Below are positions 21,000 to 28,850 of a stretch of DNA of 64,000 nucleotides, in pieces. Every line of letters begins with the position of its first letter. The first letter of the stretch is position 1. The translations under genes and the position numbers were made by a program. The notes below the pieces were generated by a model. The model was not told the DNA's origin. It did no database searches and saw only the letters and a list, made by a program, of their open reading frames with translations. This stretch comes from Bacillus_BD sp050389805 (lineage in GTDB: Bacteria > Bacillota > Bacilli > Bacillales > Cytobacillaceae), in contig NZ_CP130945.1 of the NCBI RefSeq assembly GCF_050389805.1, forward strand, positions 1 to 64,000. The letters run 5' to 3'.

Positions 21000-22274
21000 A
21001 TGCTTGATATTAAACTGTTGCGTAACAATTTAGAAGAAGTGAAAGCTAAATTGCAACACAGAGGTGAGGATTTATCCGAGCTAAATCATTTTGAAGAATT
21101 GGATGTAACTAGAAGAGAATTAATTGTTGAATCCGAAAAGCTAAAAAGCAGAAGAAATGAAGTATCCCAACAAGTTTCACAACTTAAGCGTGAGAAAAAA
21201 GATGCGGATCACCTGATAAAGGAAATGCGTCAAGTTGGGGATGATATTAAAGTACTTGACGATAAATTAAAGGTAGTAGAAGAAAAGTTAGAGCAAATTT
21301 TATTAGGAATTCCAAATATTCCACATGAAAGTACACCAATTGGGGAAACTGAAGATGATAATATTCCAGTTCGTCACTGGGGAGATAAACCTGAGTTTGG
21401 ATTTGAAGCAAAACCGCATTGGGACATTGCAGATGAATTGGATATTTTAGACTTTGAACGTGCTGGTAAAGTAACGGGTAGTCGCTTTGTTTTCTATAAA
21501 GGACTTGGGGCAAAGCTAGAAAGAGCATTGTATAACTTCATGCTTGATCTCCATACGGAAGATCATGGTTATGAAGAAATATTACCGCCTTATATGGTTA
21601 ATCGTGCCAGCTTAACAGGGACTGGACAACTGCCAAAGTTTGAAGAGGATGCCTTTTTAATTGAAGAAGAGGATTACTTTTTAATTCCAACAGCAGAGGT
21701 ACCTGTTACAAACTACTACCGTGATGAAATATTAAATGGCGAGGAGCTCCCAATCAGCTTTGCAGCATTTAGTGCTTGTTTCCGCTCAGAAGCAGGTTCA
21801 GCAGGTAGAGATACAAGAGGATTAATCCGTCAGCATCAATTCAATAAGGTGGAGCTGGTGAAGTTTGTTAAACCAGAAGAGTCTTATGAGCAATTAGAAA
21901 TTTTAACAGGACATGCTGAAAAGGTTCTTCAATTGTTAAAACTTCCTTATCGTGTGATGAGCATGTGTACAGGAGATCTAGGATTTACGGCTGCGAAAAA
22001 ATACGATATTGAGGTGTGGATGCCGAGTTATGATACGTACCGTGAAATTTCTTCTTGTAGTAATTTTGAAGCATTCCAAGCACGTCGCGCCAATATCCGT
22101 TTCCGCCGTGAAGCAAAGGCTAAGCCAGAACATGTTCATACATTAAATGGATCTGGATTAGCAATTGGAAGGACGGTAGCAGCCATATTAGAAAATTACC
22201 AGCAAGAAGATGGAACAGTCGTCATACCAGAAGTATTACGTCCATATATGAGAAATCGTGAAGTAATTAAATAA
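21000..22274 (+). CDS. serS: Seryl-tRNA synthetase
   Basis: SerS is the class II synthetase that charges tRNA-Ser and tRNA-Sec. The 424-residue product has the N-terminal coiled-coil arm (residues about 30-100, rich in Lys/Glu/Leu) that grips the tRNA variable arm. Class II motif 2 is visible as FRSEAGSAGRDTRGLIRQHQF and motif 3 as GSGLAIGRTVAAILE. ATG 21000 has AGGAGG 8 bases upstream and matches the family start MLDIKLLR; an in-frame extension to 20904 lies inside the repeat. It is regulated by the T-box upstream and followed by tRNA-Ser. Confidence 0.97.
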   Translation: MLDIKLLRNNLEEVKAKLQHRGEDLSELNHFEELDVTRRELIVESEKLKSRRNEVSQQVSQLKREKKDADHLIKEMRQVGDDIKVLDDKLKVVEEKLEQILLGIPNIPHESTPIGETEDDNIPVRHWGDKPEFGFEAKPHWDIADELDILDFERAGKVTGSRFVFYKGLGAKLERALYNFMLDLHTEDHGYEEILPPYMVNRASLTGTGQLPKFEEDAFLIEEEDYFLIPTAEVPVTNYYRDEILNGEELPISFAAFSACFRSEAGSAGRDTRGLIRQHQFNKVELVKFVKPEESYEQLEILTGHAEKVLQLLKLPYRVMSMCTGDLGFTAAKKYDIEVWMPSYDTYREISSCSNFEAFQARRANIRFRREAKAKPEHVHTLNGSGLAIGRTVAAILENYQQEDGTVVIPEVLRPYMRNREVIK

Positions 22275-22308
22275 GGGTTTTAAGAACGTTTAAAGGGTAT
22301 CAAAAAAA

Positions 22309-22341
22309 ATTCTGGACGAACCACATTTTCGTCCAGAATTA
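22309..22341 (+). terminator. Hairpin after serS
   Basis: AATTCTGGACGA and TCGTCCAGAATT form a perfect 12-bp stem with a 9-base loop. The T run after it is poor, while an A run precedes it, so it may work best on the reverse strand. Confidence 0.7.
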
Positions 22342-22389
22342 TGTTTGACATGTTAAATTGTAAATGTTATATTAATTTTTGTCTGATAT

Positions 22390-22482
22390 GGAGGAATACC
22401 CAAGTCTGGCTGAAGGGATCGGTCTTGAAAACCGACAGGCGGGTTAAACCGCGCGGGGGTTCGAATCCCTCTTCCTCCGCCA
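22390..22482 (+). tRNA. trnS: tRNA-Ser (TGA anticodon)
   Basis: A 93-base class II tRNA with the long variable arm. GGAGGAA pairs with TTCCTCC, the anticodon TGA is at 22426-22428, the T loop reads GGTTCGAATCC and the discriminator plus CCA (GCCA) is encoded. It reads UCA, and other UCN codons by wobble. It lies directly downstream of the gene for its own synthetase. Confidence 0.97.
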
Positions 22483-22550
22483 TAATATTAAAAATCAACG
22501 CGCATAAATTGGAGAAAATCGTTGTCTGTGACAGCGGTTTTCTTTTTTTA

Positions 22551-22735
22551 TTGTCTAACCACAGTGCCTTCCCCAAAAGGAATTGTTCGATTAGGCTCTG
22601 CGTGACATCTTGTTTAGACTTGAGTCACTGCGCAGTCGCTTATCATTTCTTTTAGACCGGCAAGACGATTAAAGAGCAATCTTCTTGCTGGATCGTCTCG
22701 TGCTTGTAGGCGTAAACATGGCACTTCTGCTTTTA
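22551..22735 (+). repeat. MITE-like repeat family A, diverged copy
   Basis: The 250 bases between tRNA-Ser and sleL hold no gene. They contain TTGTCTAA at the left, the shared block GCAGTCGCTTAT, and the core hairpin CCGGCAAGACGATT / AATCTTCTTGCTGG (22657-22690), which pairs better here than in the other copies. The right end is GGCACTTCTGCTTTT. Confidence 0.6.
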
Positions 22736-24016
22736 TTTTTTGACAACGTTAAAGTTTTCTGTAATAAGTAACCAGTTTTGTGGGAAGGAAAGACCTAATT
22801 TCCAATAACTCATTCCACGAATGCCAAGCTCCTTCATTAAATCAAATTTTGCTTGAATGGATCGGGCATCTTCAAACCATACTTCGTGCTGTTTTCCTTC
22901 GTTATCCGTATAACGATAAAAGGGTGCTTGTGCCTTCTCATCATATTGAATGGATACATTATTTTCGGCAGCACGAGTTATGGCCTGTTGTGGGCTAAGT
23001 GCTTTAGCAATGGTTCCTTGAACAAATGGTAATGTCCAATCATACCCATATAAATTTTGACCCATTAGGATTTTGGAAGCAGGCATTTCCGTAATCGCAT
23101 ATTCTAGTACATCTCGTACAGGACCAATTGGCGATACGGCCATTGCAGGACCACCACTATATCCCCACTCATACGTCATAATGACTACAAAGTCGACAAT
23201 TTCTCCATGCGCCCTATAATCATGTGCCTCATACCAAAGACCAGGTTGGTCTGCTCTAGTCTTCGGCGCTAACGCAGTCGATAGGAACCAACCATATTGT
23301 TTAAATCGTGCCTTTGCCTTTCGTAAAAATTGATTATACGCTTCTCGGTCCTCAGGTCGAAGAAATTCAAAATCAAAATGAATATCACGGAACCCGTACT
23401 TCTGGGCAGTGGTAACAATGTTATCTAAGAAGCGATCTTGAACGGCTACATCGTTTAACAAAATTCTTCCAAGTTCGTCGCTAAATTGATCATTTTCTTG
23501 ATTGTTAATGACCATCATTAATACATTATTATTAGCCTGAGCAATAGCAGGGAAATTATTTAACAGTGGTTCTTTCAAGGAACCATCTCTAAGTGCTTGG
23601 AAACTAAAAGGGGCTAGATACGTTAAGTAAGGAGCAGCATCTCGTGCACTTTCTTCTAGTACTGGTGCCACTGTAGTACCGCGGGGTTCTACGTAGGCAT
23701 TAAATTCACGGTTGGTTTTAGGGCGAGGTGGTATATATAATCGAGTCCCAATCGTAAGTGGTTGAGTAACAGGAATTTGATTGATAGCTGCTAATTCTTG
23801 ATAGGTAGTTTGAAATCGATTCGCGATAGACCAAAGACTATCGCCAGGTTGAACCCAGTAAAAACTTCCAACGATTGGAATGACTAATGTTTGCCCAATC
23901 ACAAGTTGATTAGGATTCGGTATTTCATTCGCTTCGATTAAATCTGTAGTAGATGTACCATAAGCCTGTGCAATGGAAGACAAGGTTTGATTCTGTCTAA
24001 CAACATGAATTTGCAT
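22733..24016 (-). CDS. sleL: Spore cortex N-acetylglucosaminidase, LysM + GH18 (SleL/YaaH)
   Basis: The 427-residue protein, equal in length to B. subtilis YaaH, has two N-terminal LysM domains (HVVRQNQTLSSIAQAYG at 4-20 and YWVQPGDSLWSIANRF near 53) followed by a GH18 domain. The GH18 acid/base motif is HFDFEF. SleL-type enzymes cut muramic-lactam-containing spore cortex during germination and are incorporated into the spore. ATG 24016 has GGAGGG 6 bases upstream; a longer frame to 24067 has no such site. The gene is opposite to its neighbours. dck and dgk, next to yaaH in B. subtilis, are absent. Confidence 0.93.
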   Translation of the reverse strand: MQIHVVRQNQTLSSIAQAYGTSTTDLIEANEIPNPNQLVIGQTLVIPIVGSFYWVQPGDSLWSIANRFQTTYQELAAINQIPVTQPLTIGTRLYIPPRPKTNREFNAYVEPRGTTVAPVLEESARDAAPYLTYLAPFSFQALRDGSLKEPLLNNFPAIAQANNNVLMMVINNQENDQFSDELGRILLNDVAVQDRFLDNIVTTAQKYGFRDIHFDFEFLRPEDREAYNQFLRKAKARFKQYGWFLSTALAPKTRADQPGLWYEAHDYRAHGEIVDFVVIMTYEWGYSGGPAMAVSPIGPVRDVLEYAITEMPASKILMGQNLYGYDWTLPFVQGTIAKALSPQQAITRAAENNVSIQYDEKAQAPFYRYTDNEGKQHEVWFEDARSIQAKFDLMKELGIRGMSYWKLGLSFPQNWLLITENFNVVKK

Positions 24017-24147
24017 ATCGTTCCCTCCAATAATTTGGACTGGTTTATAAATGAATGTCATCTTCATACATACGCCATTATCAACTTATGATTTAAATGA
24101 GAAATCATGATATAATTTTCCAATAACTAAGAAAAGCGTTGGAACTG

Positions 24148-24279
24148 AACACGCATCTATTAAAAACTTATAATTTGTTAATTTGTAGATGTGTTAAAAA
24201 ATCATGTTGATTGTAGTGTCACGAAGACTCGTGCGTACGGTTGCCGCCTGGGGAGAGACGTGCCTAAATAAACAATCAA
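24148..24279 (+). other. Unassigned structured region upstream of tadA
   Basis: Two nested foldable units lie in this gene-free gap. The first is a hairpin from AACACGCATCTA (24148-24159) and TAGATGTGTT (24186-24195). The second is closed by TTGATTGT (24207-24214) and ACAATCAA (24272-24279), with an inner hairpin CACGA-AGAC-TCGTG (24220-24233) and the GC-rich stretch CGTACGGTTGCCGCCTGGGG. The latter recalls both a ZTP riboswitch (CCGCCTGGG) and a group II intron domain V 3' strand (CGTACGGTT), but neither model fits. Confidence 0.35.
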
Positions 24280-24324
24280 GTTTAATAAAGCTAACTTGTA
24301 TAAAAAGAAAGGATTCCAATTTTA

Positions 24325-24852
24325 ATGATTGAAAAAAATCTAGATGAGTTCTATATGTTAGAAGCGATTAAAGAAGCTAAAAAGGCAGAAGAACAATTAG
24401 AAGTGCCAATTGGGGCTGTTATTGTGTTAAATGGAGAGATCATCGCCAGAGCTCATAATTTACGAGAAACCACACAAAATGCTGTTTCACATGCTGAATT
24501 ATTGGCTATTGGACAGGCCTGTGAAAGGCTAGGATCTTGGCGATTGGAGAATGCCACCCTTTATGTCACATTGGAACCGTGTGCGATGTGTTCAGGGGCT
24601 ATCCTATTATCCCGCATTAAACGAGTTGTATTTGGTGCACATGATCCAAAGGGTGGCTGCGTGGGAACTTTTATGAATTTACTCCAAGATGAACGGTTCA
24701 ATCACCAGAGTGAAGTGGCTTCTGGAGTATTAGAAGAAGAATGTGGAGGATTATTAACTAGATTCTTTCAAGCCATTCGAGAGCGGAAAAAGGCAGAAAA
24801 AAGATCGAGAAGTCAATCGCTTCTAGGTGATACAGAAATTAACAATGGATAG
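24325..24852 (+). CDS. tadA: tRNA-specific adenosine deaminase
   Basis: TadA converts A34 to inosine in the anticodon of tRNA-Arg(ACG), an essential wobble modification. The 175-residue protein belongs to the zinc cytidine/deoxycytidylate deaminase fold. The zinc/catalytic motif HAE is at 56-58 and PCAMC at 85-89. The C-terminal HDPKGGCVGTFMNLL and EEECGGLL segments are typical of TadA. It is about 14 residues longer than the B. subtilis protein because of a basic tail. The SRP RNA gene follows, as in B. subtilis. Confidence 0.96.
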   Translation: MIEKNLDEFYMLEAIKEAKKAEEQLEVPIGAVIVLNGEIIARAHNLRETTQNAVSHAELLAIGQACERLGSWRLENATLYVTLEPCAMCSGAILLSRIKRVVFGAHDPKGGCVGTFMNLLQDERFNHQSEVASGVLEEECGGLLTRFFQAIRERKKAEKRSRSQSLLGDTEINNG

Positions 24853-24927
24853 CCATTGCTTTTTTAAATGAAAATTAGTATACTAAATCTTGCGTCGGAT
24901 AAGACGCTTAAATATTGGTATCAATTT

Positions 24928-25196
24928 TGCCGTGCTAGGTGGGGAGGTAGCGGTGCCCTGTACTCGCAATCCGCTCTAGCGAGACTGAATCCCTTCCCGA
25001 GGCTGGTATCCTGTAGGGTCTGCCTTAAGTAAGTGGTGTTGACGCCTGGGTCCTACGCAATGAGAACCCATGAACCGTGTCAGGTCCGGAAGGAAGCAGC
25101 ATTAAGTGGTGTCTCTCATGTGCCGTAGGGCAGCCTGGGCCGAGCTAACTGCTTAAGTAACGCTTATGGGAGCCAGTCGACGGAAGGTGCGCGGCA
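24928..25196 (+). ncRNA. ffs: Signal recognition particle RNA (scRNA, large Bacillus type)
   Basis: About 269 bases. The ends TGCCG and CGGCA pair. The 5' domain contains GTGCTAGGTGGGGAGGTAGCGG, as in the Alu-type domain of Bacillus 6S-like SRP RNA. The S-domain tip contains GTCAGGTCCGGAAGGAAGCAGCATTAAG, the Ffh-binding helix 8 sequence (GGAAGCAGC loop). With Ffh and HBsu it makes the SRP, which targets membrane proteins. Confidence 0.95.
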
Positions 25197-25213
25197 GTTA
25201 AATTTATAATAAC

Positions 25214-25243
25214 AAAACTCATCATTATTGATGGGTTTTTTAT
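25214..25243 (+). terminator. Terminator after SRP RNA
   Basis: AAAACTCATC and GATGGGTTTT form a stem with G-U pairs and a run of T. Confidence 0.8.
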
Positions 25244-25377
25244 TTTACCAAAAACCTTTCAATAAGGTGTATTCATAGTATACTTATAAATATATTTTTG
25301 TATTTCAACTACATTTTGAAAAATAGAAAATAGGCGGTTATAATAGTAAAAGAGATCAAGCAGGAGGGGGCGTTTAA

Positions 25378-27078
25378 TTGAGTTATCAAGCATTATATCG
25401 TGTATGGCGTCCACAAAACTTTATTGATGTCGTAGGACAGGAGCACGTAACCCAAACATTGCAAAACGCCTTACTTCATGACAAAATATCACACGCTTAT
25501 CTTTTTTCAGGTCCTCGTGGTACAGGGAAAACAAGTGCAGCCAAAATTTTAGCAAAGGCTGTTAACTGTGAAAAAGCCCCAACTGAGGAACCTTGTAATG
25601 AATGTGCTGCATGCCGTGGTATTACGGATGGTACGATTCCTGATGTAATTGAAATTGACGCAGCTTCCAATAATGGCGTAGAAGAAATTCGTGATATTCG
25701 TGACAAGGTGAAATACACGCCTACATCTGTTAAATACAAGGTTTATATTATAGATGAAGTACATATGTTGTCCATTGGAGCGTTTAATGCCTTATTAAAG
25801 ACATTGGAAGAACCTCCTAGACATGTTATTTTCATATTAGCTACTACTGAACCTCATAAAATTCCCCTAACCATTCTTTCACGCTGTCAACGTTTTGATT
25901 TTAAACGAATTACTGCACAAGCGATCGTCAAAAGAATGGAGCTTATTGTTAAAGAAACTGGGGTCGATTACGAAGAAAATGCATTAGCGGTTATTGCCAG
26001 AGCGGCTGACGGTGGAATGCGTGATGCATTAAGTTTACTTGATCAAGCTATATCATTTGGTAATGATAAGGTAACGATAGACGATGCATTAACAGTAACA
26101 GGTGCTGTATCACAGAGGTTCTTACTGAACCTCGCTAACGCGATAAAAACCCAAGATGTCGTAAGTGGACTTGACTCCTTAGAGGAACTTCTTTTTCAAG
26201 GGAAGGATCCATTAAGGTTTATCGAGGACTTTATTTTATTCTATCGGGACATGTTATTATATAAATCGGCGCCTAACTTAGAAGAATCTTTAGAGCGTGC
26301 ATTGCTAAACGACGATTTCAAGTCCCTTGCAGCAGAAGTTAATAAAGAGGAAATCTATCAATTAATTTCAGAACTAAATAAGACACAGCAGGAAATGAGA
26401 TGGACCAACCACCCAAGAGTCTTATTAGAAGTAGCTATTGTTAAACTGTGCCATCTAGACTCTCCGGCACAGTCTCATTCACATCCTGATGTTGACCAGT
26501 TGATTCAGAAAATAAATCAATTGGAACAGGAGCTACTAGAATTAAAACGACATGGTGTGGTCAGAGAAGAGGAACAAGCTCCTCCGGTTCAAAAAAGAAC
26601 TCAACGAATATCTAAAAATGGATTTCAAGCTCCGTCTGGGAAGATAAACGAAATTTTAAAACAAGCTACAAAACAAGATCTTCTAACGATTAAACGACAT
26701 TGGGCGGAAATGATTGAGCAATTAAATGAAAAACAAATGAGATCACAAGCAGCTTTATTAAAAGAAGCAGAACCCGTAGCTGCATCAAGTCAAGCCTTGG
26801 TTATAAAATTCAAGTATGAAATTCACTGCAAAATGGCAATGGATAATGTAAGATTCATTGATACCATTTCTTCAATACTTTCAAGTTTAGTTGGACAATC
26901 GCTTGCAATTGTAGGTGCACCAGAAGAACAATGGCTACAGATTCGGGAAGGTTTTGTCAAAGGGCAGCGGAAACATAATGAGATAAGCGGCGACGTTATG
27001 GAAGATCATGAAGAGGATCCGATTATATCTGAAGCAAGAAAGTTATTCGGAGATGATTTAATTGAAATTAACGAATAA
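25378..27078 (+). CDS. dnaX: DNA polymerase III subunits gamma/tau
   Basis: DnaX is the clamp-loader ATPase that puts the DnaN ring on primed DNA and couples polymerases to the helicase. Of 566 residues, the first 220 form the AAA+ domain: Walker A GPRGTGKT (45-52), zinc Cys64/73/76/79 and Walker B IIDEVHML; the arginine finger lies in TILSRCQRF. The C-terminal third, charged and Gln-rich, is tau-like. It starts at TTG after GGAGGGGG. The dnaX-ebfC-recR group is conserved across Bacilli. An AT-rich promoter region (TATACTTATAAAT near 25280) precedes it. Confidence 0.97.
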   Translation: MSYQALYRVWRPQNFIDVVGQEHVTQTLQNALLHDKISHAYLFSGPRGTGKTSAAKILAKAVNCEKAPTEEPCNECAACRGITDGTIPDVIEIDAASNNGVEEIRDIRDKVKYTPTSVKYKVYIIDEVHMLSIGAFNALLKTLEEPPRHVIFILATTEPHKIPLTILSRCQRFDFKRITAQAIVKRMELIVKETGVDYEENALAVIARAADGGMRDALSLLDQAISFGNDKVTIDDALTVTGAVSQRFLLNLANAIKTQDVVSGLDSLEELLFQGKDPLRFIEDFILFYRDMLLYKSAPNLEESLERALLNDDFKSLAAEVNKEEIYQLISELNKTQQEMRWTNHPRVLLEVAIVKLCHLDSPAQSHSHPDVDQLIQKINQLEQELLELKRHGVVREEEQAPPVQKRTQRISKNGFQAPSGKINEILKQATKQDLLTIKRHWAEMIEQLNEKQMRSQAALLKEAEPVAASSQALVIKFKYEIHCKMAMDNVRFIDTISSILSSLVGQSLAIVGAPEEQWLQIREGFVKGQRKHNEISGDVMEDHEEDPIISEARKLFGDDLIEINE

Positions 27079-27249
27079 CTGTTCGATATGCAAAGGATGA
27101 TCAATGTGTTAATTTTAAAAGGGAAGGAATAATACCCTTTTAATAGAATATATAGGTAAAATTAAACTATTAGGCTGTGTTGAAAATTAGAGTTGTGTAC
27201 TGGATGTTAACATAGTCAATGATAAATAAAAGGTGGAGGTATTTAAAAT

Positions 27250-27591
27250 ATGGCACGTGGAATGGGTAATATGGGTGGCATGGGAAACATGCAAAAGATG
27301 ATGAAGCAAATGCAAAAAATGCAAAAAGATATGGCTAAAGCACAAGAAGAATTAGGTGAACAGAAAATCGAAGGTACAGCTGGCGGTGGCATGGTAACGG
27401 TTGTTGTAACAGGACACAAGCAAGTAGTAGATGTTATCATTAAAGAAGAAGTGGTGGATCCTGAAGACGTAGAAATGCTTCAAGATCTAGTATTAGCAGC
27501 AACAAATGATGCTTTAAAAAAGGCAGATGAATTAACAGAACAAACTATGGGGCAATTCACAAAGGGAATGAATCTTCCAGGGATGTTCTAG
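27250..27591 (+). CDS. ebfC: YbaB/EbfC family nucleoid-associated protein (YaaK)
   Basis: A 113-residue protein of the YbaB/EbfC family, small dimeric DNA-binding proteins found next to dnaX-recR. The N-terminal run is Gly/Met-rich (GMGNMGGMGNMQKMMKQ), then a Lys/Gln helix, and the family core AGGGMVTVVVTGH and VVDPEDVEMLQDLV. The end FTKGMNLPGMF is also typical. ATG 27250 follows AAAGGTGGAGG. A hairpin (AAAAGGG/CCCTTTT at 27117-27141) in the 170-base gap after dnaX may modulate expression; recR follows after 17 bases. Confidence 0.93.
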   Translation: MARGMGNMGGMGNMQKMMKQMQKMQKDMAKAQEELGEQKIEGTAGGGMVTVVVTGHKQVVDVIIKEEVVDPEDVEMLQDLVLAATNDALKKADELTEQTMGQFTKGMNLPGMF

Positions 27592-27608
27592 GGAAGAGGG
27601 AATAAAAC

Positions 27609-28205
27609 ATGCATTATCCTGAACCAATATCAAAACTAATTGACAGTTTTATGAAATTGCCAGGAATCGGTCCTAAAACGGCCGTACGACTGGCTTTTTT
27701 TGTCTTAAATATGAAAGAAGAAACCGTTTTAGATTTTGCAAAAGCACTAGTAAATGCAAAGAGAAATTTAACTTATTGTTCAATTTGTGGTCATATTACA
27801 GATCAGGATCCATGTTATATTTGTGAGGATCAAAGAAGGGACCGCAGTGTCATCTGTATTGTTCAGGATCCAAAAGATGTGATCGCAATGGAAAAGATGA
27901 AGGAGTTCCAAGGACTGTATCATGTCTTAAATGGTGCTATTTCGCCTATGGATGGAATAGGACCTGAGGATATCAATATCCCATCTTTATTAAAAAGACT
28001 ACAGGATGAAACGGTAAAAGAGGTTATACTAGCTACGAACCCTAATATAGAAGGGGAGGCAACTGCTATGTATATTTCTCGATTAATCAAACCATCTGGG
28101 ATTAAAACAACAAGAATCGCCCATGGGTTACCTGTAGGTGGAGATTTGGAATATGCTGATGAAGTGACGCTATCAAAAGCGCTCGAAGGTAGAAGAGAAG
28201 TATAA
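27609..28205 (+). CDS. recR: Recombination mediator RecR
   Basis: RecR works with RecO and RecF to load RecA onto SSB-coated gaps. The 198-residue protein has the standard length. It shows an N-terminal helix-hairpin-helix (KLPGIGPKTAVRLAF), a four-Cys zinc motif (Cys57, 60, 69, 72), a TOPRIM domain (CIVQDPKDVIAME... NPNIEGEATAMYISR) and the C-terminal GLPVGGDLEYADEVTL signature. AGAGGG precedes ATG. It is translationally close to ebfC and yaaL. Confidence 0.97.
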   Translation: MHYPEPISKLIDSFMKLPGIGPKTAVRLAFFVLNMKEETVLDFAKALVNAKRNLTYCSICGHITDQDPCYICEDQRRDRSVICIVQDPKDVIAMEKMKEFQGLYHVLNGAISPMDGIGPEDINIPSLLKRLQDETVKEVILATNPNIEGEATAMYISRLIKPSGIKTTRIAHGLPVGGDLEYADEVTLSKALEGRREV

Positions 28206-28223
28206 ATGATGGGGGATTGACAC

Positions 28224-28454
28224 ATGTTTTTTCGACGAAAAGGCAGGTTGCGAGCAGAGTTTAATGAACGACTTGTAGAACAATTGAGCGAAACTAAAAA
28301 AAATTGGGATCGCCAAAAAGACCTGTTTGAAAAAAGCATTGATCCTTTCGGGGAAATGGAAATCCAATCAGAAATAGCAAAGGCAAAATACTTTTTTTTA
28401 TTACGTGAAGCAAAGAAACGGCATATTACCCTTTTAAAGTCATTTTATGATTAA
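28224..28454 (+). CDS. yaaL: YaaL family protein (DUF2508)
   Basis: A 76-residue acidic/basic helical protein of unknown function, always between recR and bofA. It matches the family in FRRKGRLRAEFNERL, the central W-x-R-x-K-x-L segment and AKYFFLLREAKKR. No membrane span or catalytic motif is present. GGGGG lies 9 bases before the ATG. Confidence 0.9.
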   Translation: MFFRRKGRLRAEFNERLVEQLSETKKNWDRQKDLFEKSIDPFGEMEIQSEIAKAKYFFLLREAKKRHITLLKSFYD

Positions 28455-28537
28455 GACTACTAAACAAAAACTTTTCTGGTCTTTTTTGTACAGGCTCTAC
28501 ATAAAAATAGTACAAATGACTAGAAGGGAGATTGGAA

Positions 28538-28801
28538 TTGGAACCAATTGTCGTTGTTGCTATTCTAGGATTTATTATTTTAATGCTACTTTTTATGGGA
28601 AGCCCATTAAAACCAATTAGGCTTATAAGCCAAGGAGTTGTTAAATTAGTCATCGGGGCATTGTTTCTTTTCTTCCTAAATATCGTTGGAAACCAATTTG
28701 GAATACATGTTCCTATTAACTTAATTACTTCTGCTGTTTCCGGGATATTGGGGATTCCTGGTGTGTTTGCGCTTGTAGCAATTGACATGTGGATTATATA
28801 A
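28538..28801 (+). CDS. bofA: Pro-sigma-K processing inhibitor BofA
   Basis: BofA is a small integral membrane protein of the outer forespore membrane that, with SpoIVFA, holds the SpoIVFB protease inactive until the forespore signals. It has 87 residues, equal to B. subtilis, with two hydrophobic spans and the conserved C-terminal GIHVPINLITSAVSGILGIP. I chose TTG 28538 because GGGAG lies 7 bases upstream; an in-frame TTG at 28532 is too close. It ends the recR-yaaL-bofA group and has its own terminator. Confidence 0.94.
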   Translation: MEPIVVVAILGFIILMLLFMGSPLKPIRLISQGVVKLVIGALFLFFLNIVGNQFGIHVPINLITSAVSGILGIPGVFALVAIDMWII

Positions 28802-28807
28802 AAACTT

Positions 28808-28843
28808 GAACCAGTTCTATATTTAGAAACTGGTTTCTTTTTT
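28808..28843 (+). terminator. Terminator after bofA
   Basis: GAACCAGTT and AACTGGTTTC pair around an A/T loop, followed by seven T. The group II intron starts eight bases after this T run. Confidence 0.85.
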
Positions 28844-28850
28844 TATTCGC

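Noticed and set aside
22341..22655. 104-residue frame covering tRNA-Ser
   Set aside because: It is built on the tRNA and repeat sequence; coding is implausible.
24207..24279. ZTP (pfl) riboswitch upstream of tadA
   Set aside because: Only CCGCCTGGG matches; the required GGGTCGTGACTGGCG half and pseudoknot partner are missing, and tadA is not a ZTP target.
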